Positions 40,383 to 49,051 of a stretch of DNA of 64,000 nucleotides are shown here, in pieces. A program made the translations under genes and the position numbers. The notes beneath the pieces were generated by a model that was given only the letters and a program-made list of their open reading frames with translations, ran no database searches and had not been told where the DNA came from. Position 1 is the stretch's first letter. Each line of letters begins with the position of its first letter. The stretch spans positions 1 to 64,000 of the forward strand of contig SUXI01000003.1 in assembly GCA_015060975.1 (NCBI GenBank), written 5' to 3'. The DNA is from Bacteroidales bacterium. GTDB taxonomy: Bacteria > Bacteroidota > Bacteroidia > Bacteroidales > Muribaculaceae.

Positions 40383-42175
40383 GAATCATTATCAACGGCA
40401 AAGATGCTGTTCTAAAGAAAGGTACTTCTTTTGAGTTCGTGGCTGAAAACCGCTTGTTTTCGGATGCTGACGGATATTCTCTTTCTATATCTTTTCCGCT
40501 AAAAAATTGCATCGAAAATATAGATATTTTTGGATTTGCTCATCGTTTTGATTTTGATATATCAAATACTTTATTTGATTGTGAAATTATAGCTAAATCG
40601 TTTTACAGAGCAGGAGTTCTATCAGTTACCGAAATCTCAGAAACAGAGATTAAGACTCAATTTCTTGACGGAAGAAGCGCTCAGAATTTCAAAAACTCAT
40701 TTGATGAGATTTATATCAATAGTCTAGATCTTGGCGCGCCATCAAGCACAGATCCTGCTGTCTTTACTCCTGAAGAATCATGGAAGTCTATTGATGATGG
40801 ATGTAACTATGTCGCGCTTCCTTGGGTTAACTACCATTCAGGCAATGTTCAAAACGATGTCGTATATAACAATGGTATATATACCTGGTCCGAAAAAACG
40901 AAAGGCTTGTCTTGGCAACCATACCTAATTTTTATTACTAAAAAGATTTTTGATGCCGTAGGATATACTTCTGACCTAAAAGATTGGGAGACCCATAACT
41001 CTTATATGTATTTATTAATTTGTAACTCAATCCCATTTGCTTGGGAGATGAGTGATTTCGCTGCTATTTTGCCTAAATGGTCTTTAACTGAATTTATTAA
41101 AGAGTTAGAACTCTTTATGGGTGCTGAATTTGATATTGACCACAAACAAAAGCATATTGTTTTTTCGTTCTCCAATGCCATACAAAATGTCCTACCTACA
41201 GAGAAAATTGACATGGTAATAGATTCTTTTTGTGCAGAAGTTGATAGTGAAATGGTTCTTGATTATGTTCCTACTTCTAACTTTAAATATAAAGATGGAG
41301 GACATAACATGAGTAAATATTATTCTGCCGATTGGTTTCTTGATTATTATAAGGATAAACTCATTAAATACAAAACAATTGATGAACTCCTTGAAGCGAC
41401 GTCTTTTTTTAAGTTTTATTTGGCAGAATACCAAATGGTTAATGATACATGGGGACCTACTCAAGAAGCTATTAGCAAATTCCATTTATTTAATAGCCTT
41501 TTATACGCTGAAGATATTGATACTTATTTTATTATCTATGCTTATAAAAGTGGCTCTGCTGATGCAAGACCTTGGGTCGGTTGTTATTTAATTCCTATTA
41601 ATGTGTATTCTCCTCTTATCAATAACCAAGAAGAAAATGCCAATGAAATTGAACTTAATATGATTCCTGTATGTATTGATGAAACAGATATGGATGCTTT
41701 CGGATTGTGTATGGTGCTTGATGCAGGAACCCTCGATATGAGTTACGATCTTTCTGCGTACTTGCAATCTAATTCATACCCGGCGCAAATTATTAAAACC
41801 GGAGAAAAATCGAACCCTGAATCGTTCTACGATTCTCTATTCGTTGGATTTTGGAATGGAGTAAATATTCAACCGGGAAGATACCCTATCCCTTTTATTG
41901 ATGATGTATTCATTAGTTCTGATTGGACAAAATCTTACAGAAGCGGATTTTCGCTTCGATTGAAGAATATTGGGGCTGCTACTCTTAATAATAACTATAA
42001 AATTAATCACACACAGAAATTTCAATTTTCTTTCATTTCTGACAGTATCCCAAACGTACGTTCTGTGTTTTTTATCAATGGCAAAAAATATTTATGCGAA
42101 AAGATAACGGCTACATTTACCGAAAATGGAATGTCGGAACTCAAAAAAGGAGTGTTTTATCGCATTATTGATTAA
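40379..42175 (+). CDS. Phage tail protein (distal tail or tail-tip type)
   Basis: The 598-residue protein overlaps the tape measure gene by ATGA and is the last structural gene. It begins MRIIINGKDAVLKKGTSFEF, a beta-rich start like baseplate hub proteins, and includes many aromatic residues. Position suggests the tail-tip hub. Its 3' end overlaps the 3' end of the convergent integrase by 4 nt, so no room is left for further tail or lysis genes, which must have been lost or lie elsewhere. Confidence 0.6.
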   Translation: MRIIINGKDAVLKKGTSFEFVAENRLFSDADGYSLSISFPLKNCIENIDIFGFAHRFDFDISNTLFDCEIIAKSFYRAGVLSVTEISETEIKTQFLDGRSAQNFKNSFDEIYINSLDLGAPSSTDPAVFTPEESWKSIDDGCNYVALPWVNYHSGNVQNDVVYNNGIYTWSEKTKGLSWQPYLIFITKKIFDAVGYTSDLKDWETHNSYMYLLICNSIPFAWEMSDFAAILPKWSLTEFIKELELFMGAEFDIDHKQKHIVFSFSNAIQNVLPTEKIDMVIDSFCAEVDSEMVLDYVPTSNFKYKDGGHNMSKYYSADWFLDYYKDKLIKYKTIDELLEATSFFKFYLAEYQMVNDTWGPTQEAISKFHLFNSLLYAEDIDTYFIIYAYKSGSADARPWVGCYLIPINVYSPLINNQEENANEIELNMIPVCIDETDMDAFGLCMVLDAGTLDMSYDLSAYLQSNSYPAQIIKTGEKSNPESFYDSLFVGFWNGVNIQPGRYPIPFIDDVFISSDWTKSYRSGFSLRLKNIGAATLNNNYKINHTQKFQFSFISDSIPNVRSVFFINGKKYLCEKITATFTENGMSELKKGVFYRIID

Positions 42176-43395
42176 AAATCGCAATCAAGATTCAGTATTT
42201 CTTGATTAGCATCTTTATCTGCAGCCCTTGCATATATGTTGGTTATGGAAAGTGAGCTGTGTCGTGCCTGGTCTCTAACGGCGAGATTGCTCACTTTTTT
42301 GTTTAGCATATCTGTTATACCTGTATCTTTGAGTGAATAGTATTGATATTCTTCAGATAGTTTTAGCCTCTTTCGCATATTATCCCAATGCTTTGATAGC
42401 ATTCGGCGAGAAACTTGTTTTGAGCCGGGCATTATATTGCTTGAAAATAAATAATACTCTTGTGGGTTGGTAAATATTTTTAGATCCAACATTAAGTGCA
42501 ATACCTTTTTAGGCATTGTTATCGTCTGTGTGTTATGGTTTTTGCTGACTTCAGCCCTTATTGTTATTGTACTCTCTTTTAGATTGAAATCTGATAATTG
42601 CAATTTTACTTGCTCACCCGGGCGAATACAACAATAGTATAGTAAGTAACAAGACAAAAGAAATGGCTTGTCATAATTAGTAAGATAATCGCTTATACGC
42701 ATTAGAAGCTCTTTAGGTATTGCCTGACGTTTCTTTTTGCATAGTTTCTGCCCGAATGGGGCAATTTCTGCCGCCGGATTCGCTTTTATAAGACCTTTGG
42801 AAACACACCACCCACAAAATGCTTTGATGAACGTCAAACAATTATTACGATATTGAGCCGACAATTCCAACTTTATATATATGTATTCCAAAAAGTCATT
42901 GCAAAACTTTAGATCAAGCTGATATAAGTAATATATTGGTTGAAATCGTTGATTATTATACTCGATTAGTTTCTGCAAATGTGTTTTGTAATTCTCGAAT
43001 GTCGTTTTTCTGTATAAACCATCTTCATACATTCTCCTTATACTATTAGTATATCGTTCTAAAACTTCAGAGAATAACGATAAATTTTCACAATCTTGCT
43101 CAATCCATGGATTCCACCCTTGTACTAATTGTTGCAATATGCGATTAATTAAATCTCGTGCATATTGTCGCCTTGCTCGAATATTTTTAATGCGATTTAC
43201 CTTAATTCTCTTTCTTCTCATTTTTGAAAAAAGAGGATCGTAAGCATAGAACTCAATGTACCACGCATTTTTATTTTCTCGCAGTACTGGAATTGTGTAT
43301 TGAATTATTGTTGAAATTGATGCGGAATTGGAATTGTTAAAATTCAATCCGCGTGGGAGACTGTTTTTTGACATTTTTTTTGTTTGGCAAGCCAT
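42172..43395 (-). CDS. Tyrosine recombinase (phage integrase)
   Basis: The 407-residue protein has an N-terminal SAM-like DNA-binding part and a catalytic part. Visible residues are Arg in CCIRPGEQVKLQLSDF (about 256), SLKDTGITDML in place of the usual HxLRHT, His in ARHSSLSITNIYARA and the nucleophile Tyr in that segment (about 386). The LKDTG variant is common in Bacteroidetes integrases. Its upstream side faces the tRNA 3' end 110 bp away, which marks it as the enzyme that placed the prophage there. MSKN at 43374 is an alternative start. Confidence 0.92.
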   Translation of the reverse strand: MACQTKKMSKNSLPRGLNFNNSNSASISTIIQYTIPVLRENKNAWYIEFYAYDPLFSKMRRKRIKVNRIKNIRARRQYARDLINRILQQLVQGWNPWIEQDCENLSLFSEVLERYTNSIRRMYEDGLYRKTTFENYKTHLQKLIEYNNQRFQPIYYLYQLDLKFCNDFLEYIYIKLELSAQYRNNCLTFIKAFCGWCVSKGLIKANPAAEIAPFGQKLCKKKRQAIPKELLMRISDYLTNYDKPFLLSCYLLYYCCIRPGEQVKLQLSDFNLKESTITIRAEVSKNHNTQTITMPKKVLHLMLDLKIFTNPQEYYLFSSNIMPGSKQVSRRMLSKHWDNMRKRLKLSEEYQYYSLKDTGITDMLNKKVSNLAVRDQARHSSLSITNIYARAADKDANQEILNLDCDF

Positions 43396-43500
43396 GGCGA
43401 CCTGTCAAACATTGGTACAAACTCGCAAAAATCGTGTCCCGAATTTGTCCCGGCTTGTTTAAAAACAAAACCCAACTCATTGATAGACAATTCATTGGGG

Positions 43501-43518
43501 TGTGTGGTCCCACTTGGG
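43501..43518 (-). repeat. att core at the tRNA 3' end
   Basis: On the minus strand it reads CCCAAGTGGGACCACACA, covering the last 14 nt of the tRNA and four bases beyond. An exact copy lies at 4452-4469 on the plus strand, inverted with respect to this one. No direct copy was seen at the left end of the prophage. Confidence 0.7.
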
Positions 43519-43578
43519 CTTGAACCAAGGACTCCCTGATTATGAGTCAGGTGCTCTAACCAACTGAGCTATGGGACC
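43505..43578 (-). tRNA. tRNA with CAT anticodon (elongator Met or Ile2)
   Basis: The 74-nt gene folds fully: acceptor GGTCCCA/TGGGACC with discriminator A, D-arm AGCTC..GAGC, anticodon stem CCTGA/TCAGG with loop CTCATAA, and T-arm CTTGG TTCAAGC CCAAG. CCA is not encoded. The CAT anticodon may be read as Met or, with lysidine, as Ile; the sequence alone does not decide. It is the integration site of the prophage. Confidence 0.93.
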
Positions 43579-43835
43579 TGCTTGTTATAATAATGATAAG
43601 CAAAGCGATTGCAAAGGTAGATGTATTTATTTTATTATGCAAGTAAAATCGCATTTTTTTATTTTTTTTTGAGCTAATGGTGCATTTAAGGATGTTTTTA
43701 GATGGTTTAACAGCATTTTAGTGAAAAAATAACGAAGTATTTTGTGCATATTTGAAAATATTATTTACCTTTGCCGTATATTCCTTAATTATATCAAATA
43801 GTAAACACTAATTTTTTAATTTAATATTTTTACTT
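43579..43835. other. Intergenic region between the tRNA and the surface protein
   Basis: The stretch is AT-rich and non-coding. It includes the promoter at 43741-43773 and a leader of about 60 nt for the gene at 43836. The promoter of the tRNA on the minus strand should also be here. Confidence 0.5.
43741..43773 (+). promoter_or_regulatory. Promoter of the leucine-rich surface protein
   Basis: TTTG (43741-43744), 21-nt gap, TACCTTTG (43766-43773). Confidence 0.6.
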
Positions 43836-46800
43836 ATGAACATTATTACTAATCTTAAGAAAGTCGCATTATTGAGCGTGGTTGCTCTATGTGGCTTTGC
43901 AGTCAATGCTCAAACCATTGACCACGAAGGTGTCACTTACAAGTTGACAGCCTCGTCAAAAACAGCAGCGGTGCAAAAACCGTCAACAGCAATCGGCACA
44001 TACGTTGATGTCGTTGTAGTGGATAAAGTGCCTTATAACGGTGCAGAATACACTGTAACCTCAGTGGCGGCTACCGCATTCAAAGGTAAAGCGGCTGAGC
44101 CTAACACCACATTGAAAAGTGTTGTTCTTCCTAACACTATCACTAAACTTGTGAAAGGTATGTTCTCATGGTGTACCGCATTGGAATCGGTAAATATTCC
44201 TACAGGAGTAACCGGAACAATGCTTGGTAACGTGTTTGAATACTGTTCATCACTTAAAGAGATCTCAATCCCCGCAGGTATCACCGCCATCAAGTCAAAC
44301 CAATTCAACGGATGTACAGGTTTGAAGAAAATCATTATCGAAGAGGGTGACACCGAATTGGAAATCACCGCAGCCAGCGGTTTCCAATATAAATACACTG
44401 TTGATACAACCAACTACATCAGCACACTTGAAGAATTGGTAATCAACCGTCCATTGATGTCACAACAACCAGCCAACAACCCATGGCGCGGAAACGCCTC
44501 ACTTAAGAAAGTGACATTCGGACCAAAAGTGACTTCGGTTTATTCAAACATGTTTGAAAACTGTACCGCACTTGTTGATGCTGTGATTCCCGCAACAATC
44601 ACTACGCTAAGCGCAAACGCATTTGCCAACACCGGTCTTGCATCACTCGATCTTCACGGCGGCATCGCAACAGTTTCAAGTTCATGTTTCCAAAACTGTA
44701 AATCACTCACTACAGTAAAATTGAACGAAGGTACAACATTTATCGACGCTCTTGCGTTTACAGGCTCACCGGTGTCTTCACTCACACTTCCCGCATCATT
44801 GACCACAATCGGCAAGCAAGCGTTTGATGGTTGTGCATTGAACGGAGCAATCGCACTCCCTGCTGCAGTATCAAGAATCAATGACATGGCATTCGCCAAC
44901 AATGCCGCCTTGGAGTCAATCGCACTCTCAGCGTCTCTTTCAAATTTAGGAGAAGGGGTGTTCCGCAACTGTACATCATTGAAAGCGATCACACTTGACG
45001 CATCAAATGCATCTTACAAAGTAAAAGAAAACGGAACCGTTACATCAATCGACGGTACAGTAGCATACGCTTATCCTGTGGCATCGGCTAACGCCACTAT
45101 CGCTGACGCAGAAATCAAAGAGGTGAAAGCATATACTTACGAAAACGCTACCAACCTTACCGCTATCACCCTTGCCAATTGTGAAAACTTCGGCGACTAC
45201 TCACTTTCAAACACTTCAGCCGAAACATTGAGCATAAAAGGTACTATCGGACGTTATGTAGCATCTAAGAACGCTAAATTGAAATCACTCACAGTTGACA
45301 ATTCAGAAGCACCTGTAGGTATTGCCAAAGATTGTGCCGCACTTGAATCATTCACCGCAGTTAAAGACATTCTCACCGTTAAGCAAGAAGCGTTTGCCGG
45401 TGCTGCGTCATTGAAAGAAATCAACCTTGGCGGTCTTCTTTGTATTCTTGAAGCCGGAGCGTTTGAAGGATGTGGTGTTGAAACGATTATCGTAGGTGCC
45501 GCTACTCCTGCATCAATGGCAGAAGGCGTGTTTACTGAAGCAAGCGCAGGCATTACCGCAAAAGTTCCTACAACTGTAGTTGACGCATATAAAAACGCTG
45601 ACGGATGGAAATATCTCCAAATCCAAGGAGATGACAATATCGCTCTTAAAGGTAAAACAATCACGATGCCCGGTGGTCTTTACTATGCAGGCAAAGATGG
45701 TATTCTTTATGGTATCGCAAATGATGGAACAACTTCTTCATACGACGTAGGCGGTGTTCCTCACACATTCCAACTTATCGAGTTCAGCAACCGTATCTAT
45801 GGAGCGAGCGCAGGTAAATCATTTACATATACAGCTACTGCCGCTAACGAAGGTGACGGTAAATTATTCTATATTTCACAAATCGATGGCAACACATTCC
45901 AAGCAGTCGTTCTTGACAACGCAGGCAACAACGCATACAAAGACCCGATGGGACTTTATATCAACAACGGAATCCTTTATGTAAACGACCGTAACGTTTG
46001 TGTTCGCAAGATTGCAGCAAGCGCATTAGCTCTTCCGCAAGACTATCCATCATGGATGGAAAACAACTGGATGGCTTTCTATAATAACCAATGGTCATAC
46101 GGATGTATCAAGTCAGGTTTCGCTATCACAAATGACACTGACGGGAAACCACTTTACTGGTTGGGTATGCGTTACAACGGATTCGGTATCTACCGTTTCA
46201 AAGATGAGCATGTAGGAACCGCAGCCGATAAGGTGGGTTCAATGCCTCCATACGGAGTAATTGGTGGTGCTGTGTCAATGCAACCAAGCGCATTCTATAT
46301 CGATGAAGAAAATGACCATATGTATATCTACATCGTAACAGCAACCGATGAAACAAAAGCCGGTCTATACCGCTTCAAATACAGCGATATCTTGGCTAAC
46401 CCCGATCCCGCGGCTCTATCAGAACTCAATCCTGTTCTTGTCGATGGCTCTCCAATCAATCTTGAAGGTGCAGCAGGCTCACAAGAAACAGCCATAACTC
46501 AACTTTCACCAAGTAAAGACGGTTACCTCTACTGGTGTTATATCGCACCAGCTAATGCCGAAGCATCTGTAGTGGGAAAACCCGCAACAGCATTTGACGC
46601 AACTAATCCATTGCATCAATCAGGTATCAAACGCATCAAACTTGGCGAAGAAACACCTGTAGTTGAAATGCAAGTTGCCGGTGTTGAAGGTTATGGTATT
46701 GTTCCAGTGGAATATTCAGCACAAACAGGTATTGAATCAGTAGCATCACAAGTGGTTGACCGCATCCAAGTTATTGGTAATGCTGTTACTGTAATGGAAG

Positions 46801-46961
46801 ATGCAGTGGTTAGCATCTACAATGCAGGTGGTGTTCTTGTAGCACAAGAAACTGTAAATGGTGTTGAATCAGTATCATTGGCAGACCAAGCTAACGGCGT
46901 TTACGTTGTTGAAGCAATCTTTGCCGACGGCGCAAAACAAGTAGTAAAAGTTGTTCGCTAA
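43836..46961 (+). CDS. BspA-like leucine-rich repeat surface protein with type IX-like C-terminus
   Basis: The 1041-residue protein starts with a signal peptide (VALLSVVALCGFAVNAQ, cut near 25). Residues 60-590 hold LRR_5 repeats of the BspA type, seen in units like LKSVVLPNTITKLVKGMFSW and LESVNIPTGVTGTMLGNVFE. A beta-propeller-like part follows (600-950). The last 75 residues (VVSIYNAGGVLVAQETVNG, then GVYVVEAIFADGAKQVVKVV) look like a type A sorting domain of the type IX secretion system. It is probably exported and bound to the cell surface, where BspA-like proteins bind host or other surfaces. Confidence 0.85.
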   Translation: MNIITNLKKVALLSVVALCGFAVNAQTIDHEGVTYKLTASSKTAAVQKPSTAIGTYVDVVVVDKVPYNGAEYTVTSVAATAFKGKAAEPNTTLKSVVLPNTITKLVKGMFSWCTALESVNIPTGVTGTMLGNVFEYCSSLKEISIPAGITAIKSNQFNGCTGLKKIIIEEGDTELEITAASGFQYKYTVDTTNYISTLEELVINRPLMSQQPANNPWRGNASLKKVTFGPKVTSVYSNMFENCTALVDAVIPATITTLSANAFANTGLASLDLHGGIATVSSSCFQNCKSLTTVKLNEGTTFIDALAFTGSPVSSLTLPASLTTIGKQAFDGCALNGAIALPAAVSRINDMAFANNAALESIALSASLSNLGEGVFRNCTSLKAITLDASNASYKVKENGTVTSIDGTVAYAYPVASANATIADAEIKEVKAYTYENATNLTAITLANCENFGDYSLSNTSAETLSIKGTIGRYVASKNAKLKSLTVDNSEAPVGIAKDCAALESFTAVKDILTVKQEAFAGAASLKEINLGGLLCILEAGAFEGCGVETIIVGAATPASMAEGVFTEASAGITAKVPTTVVDAYKNADGWKYLQIQGDDNIALKGKTITMPGGLYYAGKDGILYGIANDGTTSSYDVGGVPHTFQLIEFSNRIYGASAGKSFTYTATAANEGDGKLFYISQIDGNTFQAVVLDNAGNNAYKDPMGLYINNGILYVNDRNVCVRKIAASALALPQDYPSWMENNWMAFYNNQWSYGCIKSGFAITNDTDGKPLYWLGMRYNGFGIYRFKDEHVGTAADKVGSMPPYGVIGGAVSMQPSAFYIDEENDHMYIYIVTATDETKAGLYRFKYSDILANPDPAALSELNPVLVDGSPINLEGAAGSQETAITQLSPSKDGYLYWCYIAPANAEASVVGKPATAFDATNPLHQSGIKRIKLGEETPVVEMQVAGVEGYGIVPVEYSAQTGIESVASQVVDRIQVIGNAVTVMEDAVVSIYNAGGVLVAQETVNGVESVSLADQANGVYVVEAIFADGAKQVVKVVR

Positions 46962-46990
46962 TACATACTTATTATTCTAATATATTTAAG

Positions 46991-47018
46991 AGTCTCGGGT
47001 TTACCCGGGACTTTTTTT
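46991..47018 (+). terminator. Terminator after the surface protein
   Basis: AGTCTCGGGT pairs with ACCCGGGACT around TT (one T-G pair), followed by seven T. Confidence 0.85.
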
Positions 47019-47034
47019 ATTGTTGTGAATTTAT

Positions 47035-47042
47035 TAACTTTG
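47035..47042 (+). promoter_or_regulatory. -7 promoter element before the C1 peptidase
   Basis: TAACTTTG at 47035-47042 matches TAnnTTTG, 42 nt before the ATG. Confidence 0.5.
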
Positions 47043-47083
47043 TGGGGTTAAGTTGAAAATCAAATATAAAATATTAAATAAAG

Positions 47084-48283
47084 ATGAAAAAAGTATTATT
47101 TACAATGCTCGGATTGGGAATGGCAGTAGGAGCCGTTGCCGATACAAAATCTGAGAAAAATGACAGCACGGGGTTTAAGTTTGAAGATGTGAAAGTGGTA
47201 AAGACCACTTCGGTAAAAGACCAAAATAAGTCGGGTACATGTTGGTGCTTTGCCGGAACATCGTTTTTTGAAGACGAAATACTCCGCAAAACGGGTATGG
47301 AATTAGATTTGTCGGAGATGTTTACCGTGCGTTATTGTTATGAAGAAAAAGCTGACCGCTATTTGCGTATGTATGGCGCAACTGCATTCTCTCCCGGAGG
47401 TAGCATTCTTGATGTTCCCTTGGTGTGGGAAAAGATGGGTGCAGTGCCCGAGGAGGTATATTCGGGATTGGGATATGGCGAAGAAAAACATAACCACGGC
47501 GAGCTACATGAAGTGCTTCAAGCCTATATGAGAGGAGTAGAGTCAAATCGTAATCGTCGCATCTCAACTGCATGGCGCAAGGGATTGAATGGAATTCTTG
47601 ATGCTTATCTTGGTGCCGTGCCCGAATCATTCACATATCAAGGAAAAACATATACTCCACAATCATTTGCACAATCATTGGGGTTGAATATGGAAGACTA
47701 TGTAGCAGTGACTTCATTTACACACCACCCATTCTATAAACCATTTGTACTTGAAGTGGCAGATAATTGGTTCTGGGGATTGTATGATAATGTGAAACTT
47801 GAAGAATTGAAGGCTATCGTGGATAATGCCATTGAAAATGGTTATTCGGTAGTGTGGGCAGCCGATGTGAGCGAAAAAGGGTTTAAATATCGTGAAGGTT
47901 ATGCTGTGATGCCAAAGGGGAAAGATGTGTCGGCTCTTGAAGGGACTGAACTCTCTCGTTGGGTGACATTGAGTGATCAAGACCAGGAGAAGGAACGTTA
48001 CAAAATCGATGGTCCTTGTGAAGAGATTGAAGTGACACAAGAGGTGCGTCAAGAAATGTTTGACCGTCAAGAAACGACCGATGACCATGGCATGGTAATC
48101 GTAGGAGTGGCAAAAGACCAAAAGGGTAATCGCTATTATAAGGTTAAAAACTCATGGGATACTAACCAAGTATATGGCGGATTCTTCTATGTGTCGGAAC
48201 CATACTTCCTTGCAAAAACAGTGAGCATTCTTGTTAACAAAGAAGCACTCCCTAAAGATATTGCAAAGAAAATAGGCAAATAA
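47084..48283 (+). CDS. C1-family cysteine peptidase (aminopeptidase C / bleomycin hydrolase type)
   Basis: The 399-residue protein has a signal-like start (VLFTMLGLGMAVGAVAD), so it may be exported to the periplasm. Catalytic residues are in place: Cys in KSGTCWCFAGTSFFE (about 52), His in DDHGMVIVGVA (about 334) and Asn in YYKVKNSWDTN (about 356). C1B peptidases remove N-terminal residues from peptides. The length is a little below the 440-460 of cytosolic PepC. It stands alone between a promoter and the DUF559 repeat unit. Confidence 0.9.
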   Translation: MKKVLFTMLGLGMAVGAVADTKSEKNDSTGFKFEDVKVVKTTSVKDQNKSGTCWCFAGTSFFEDEILRKTGMELDLSEMFTVRYCYEEKADRYLRMYGATAFSPGGSILDVPLVWEKMGAVPEEVYSGLGYGEEKHNHGELHEVLQAYMRGVESNRNRRISTAWRKGLNGILDAYLGAVPESFTYQGKTYTPQSFAQSLGLNMEDYVAVTSFTHHPFYKPFVLEVADNWFWGLYDNVKLEELKAIVDNAIENGYSVVWAADVSEKGFKYREGYAVMPKGKDVSALEGTELSRWVTLSDQDQEKERYKIDGPCEEIEVTQEVRQEMFDRQETTDDHGMVIVGVAKDQKGNRYYKVKNSWDTNQVYGGFFYVSEPYFLAKTVSILVNKEALPKDIAKKIGK

Positions 48284-48285
48284 TA

Positions 48286-48367
48286 GGACTTGACCCCTCC
48301 GGGGCTATGCCCCACCTCCCCTAAGGGCAGGGGAGGACTGCAGGGTTGATGCGCAAAGATGGGGATT
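48286..48367. repeat. 82-bp direct repeat, copy 1, flanking the DUF559 gene
   Basis: The unit starts GGACTTGACCCCTCCGGGGC and includes the palindrome CCTCCCCTAAGGGCAGGGGA. The copy at 48892-48973 differs at about four positions. It is GC-rich against an AT-rich background. Confidence 0.85.
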
Positions 48368-48417
48368 GCCCCCTTCAATACTAAAAAGGTCGAATGGTAG
48401 TGGGTGATAGCATATGT

Positions 48418-48470
48418 ATTGCTCCCCGGTCTTAGGGGAGCTGTCGCTTGCGACTGAGGGGTTCGATGAG
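48418..48470. repeat. Palindromic element upstream of the DUF559 gene
   Basis: GCTCCCC..GGGGAGC is followed by GTCGC..GCGAC and TGAGGGGTTCGATGAGG. It shares the style of the 82-bp repeat (C-run, G-run stem) but is a separate sequence. Together they frame the DUF559 gene. Confidence 0.6.
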
Positions 48471-48500
48471 GAAGATTGATGAATTTTTAGAATATAACGT

Positions 48501-48899
48501 ATGGCTGATTATCAAGTGTCAAATAGAAAGGGACTGCGAGAAGAACGAAAAGCATTGCGGACTTTTGGCACAGCGGCAGAGGCTGTCTTATGGACGGCTC
48601 TAAAGGCGAGAAAACTTGATGGTTGGCGTTGGAGACGGCAATTCTCGATAGGAAGTTATATACTCGATTTTTATTGTCCGAAAGCTAAACTGTGTGTTGA
48701 ACTTGATGGCGCATCGCATTTTACTCCCTACGGGTTGGAAGCCGATAGCGATCGTAGTCAGTTCTTGGCGAAATTGGGGATTAGGGTGCTGAGGTTTGAA
48801 AATCGAGTATTGAAGGAAACTCCGGAGTCTGTAATAGAGGCAATTAGGAGTGCATTGAATGAGACGACTTGTGAGAATGGGCATTTTGATGGGACTTAA
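48501..48899 (+). CDS. DUF559 endonuclease-domain protein
   Basis: The 132-residue protein belongs to DUF559, related to Vsr/MutH-type nucleases. Core motifs are TAAEAVLWTALKARKLDGWR, FSIGSYILDFYCPKAKLCVE (Asp and Glu of the PD-(D/E)xK fold) and ELDGASHF, then IRVLRFENRVL. Its stop codon, TAA at 48897, is supplied by the second copy of the flanking repeat (GGGACTTAAC), so gene and repeat moved or evolved as a unit. It would nick or cut DNA; the natural target is unknown. Confidence 0.88.
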   Translation: MADYQVSNRKGLREERKALRTFGTAAEAVLWTALKARKLDGWRWRRQFSIGSYILDFYCPKAKLCVELDGASHFTPYGLEADSDRSQFLAKLGIRVLRFENRVLKETPESVIEAIRSALNETTCENGHFDGT

Positions 48900-48973
48900 C
48901 CCCTTCGGGGCTATGCCCCACCTCCCCTAAGGGCAGGGGAGGACTGCAGAGTTGATGCGCAAAGATGGGAATT
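48892..48973. repeat. 82-bp direct repeat, copy 2, overlapping the DUF559 stop
   Basis: It starts GGACTTAACCCCTTCGGGGC and contains the same palindrome and the same tail GTTGATGCGCAAAGATGGGA as copy 1, 606 bp away. Confidence 0.85.
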
Positions 48974-49051
48974 AATCTATCCGGTTCATTGTTCTAACTC
49001 ATTTAATGCTGGGGTTGATTGGTATGAGATTATAAATAAAAAATAAAAGTT

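Larger units (their letters stand above)
15145..43518. mobile_element. Damaged prophage integrated at tRNA(CAT)
   Basis: The right end is an integrase whose upstream side faces the 3' end of the tRNA at 43505-43578. Inside are replication (primase-helicase), antirepressor, toxin-antitoxin, defence, head, terminase and tail genes. The left end is abrupt: the primase lacks its N-terminus and no direct copy of the tRNA end is found there. I identify no portal gene and no endolysin. The primase has a stop and the antirepressor a frameshift, so it is probably not able to form phage alone. Confidence 0.8.

Noticed and set aside
4452-43518. attL and attR of one unrearranged prophage
   Set aside because: The two copies are inverted, while att repeats of an integrated element must be direct. 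Core chromosomal genes (cydAB) also lie between them.
15145-43518. Diversity-generating retroelement or retron in the prophage
   Set aside because: No reverse transcriptase frame is present, and the repeated segment 24198/35730 is a gene duplication without the adenine-specific changes of a template-variable pair.
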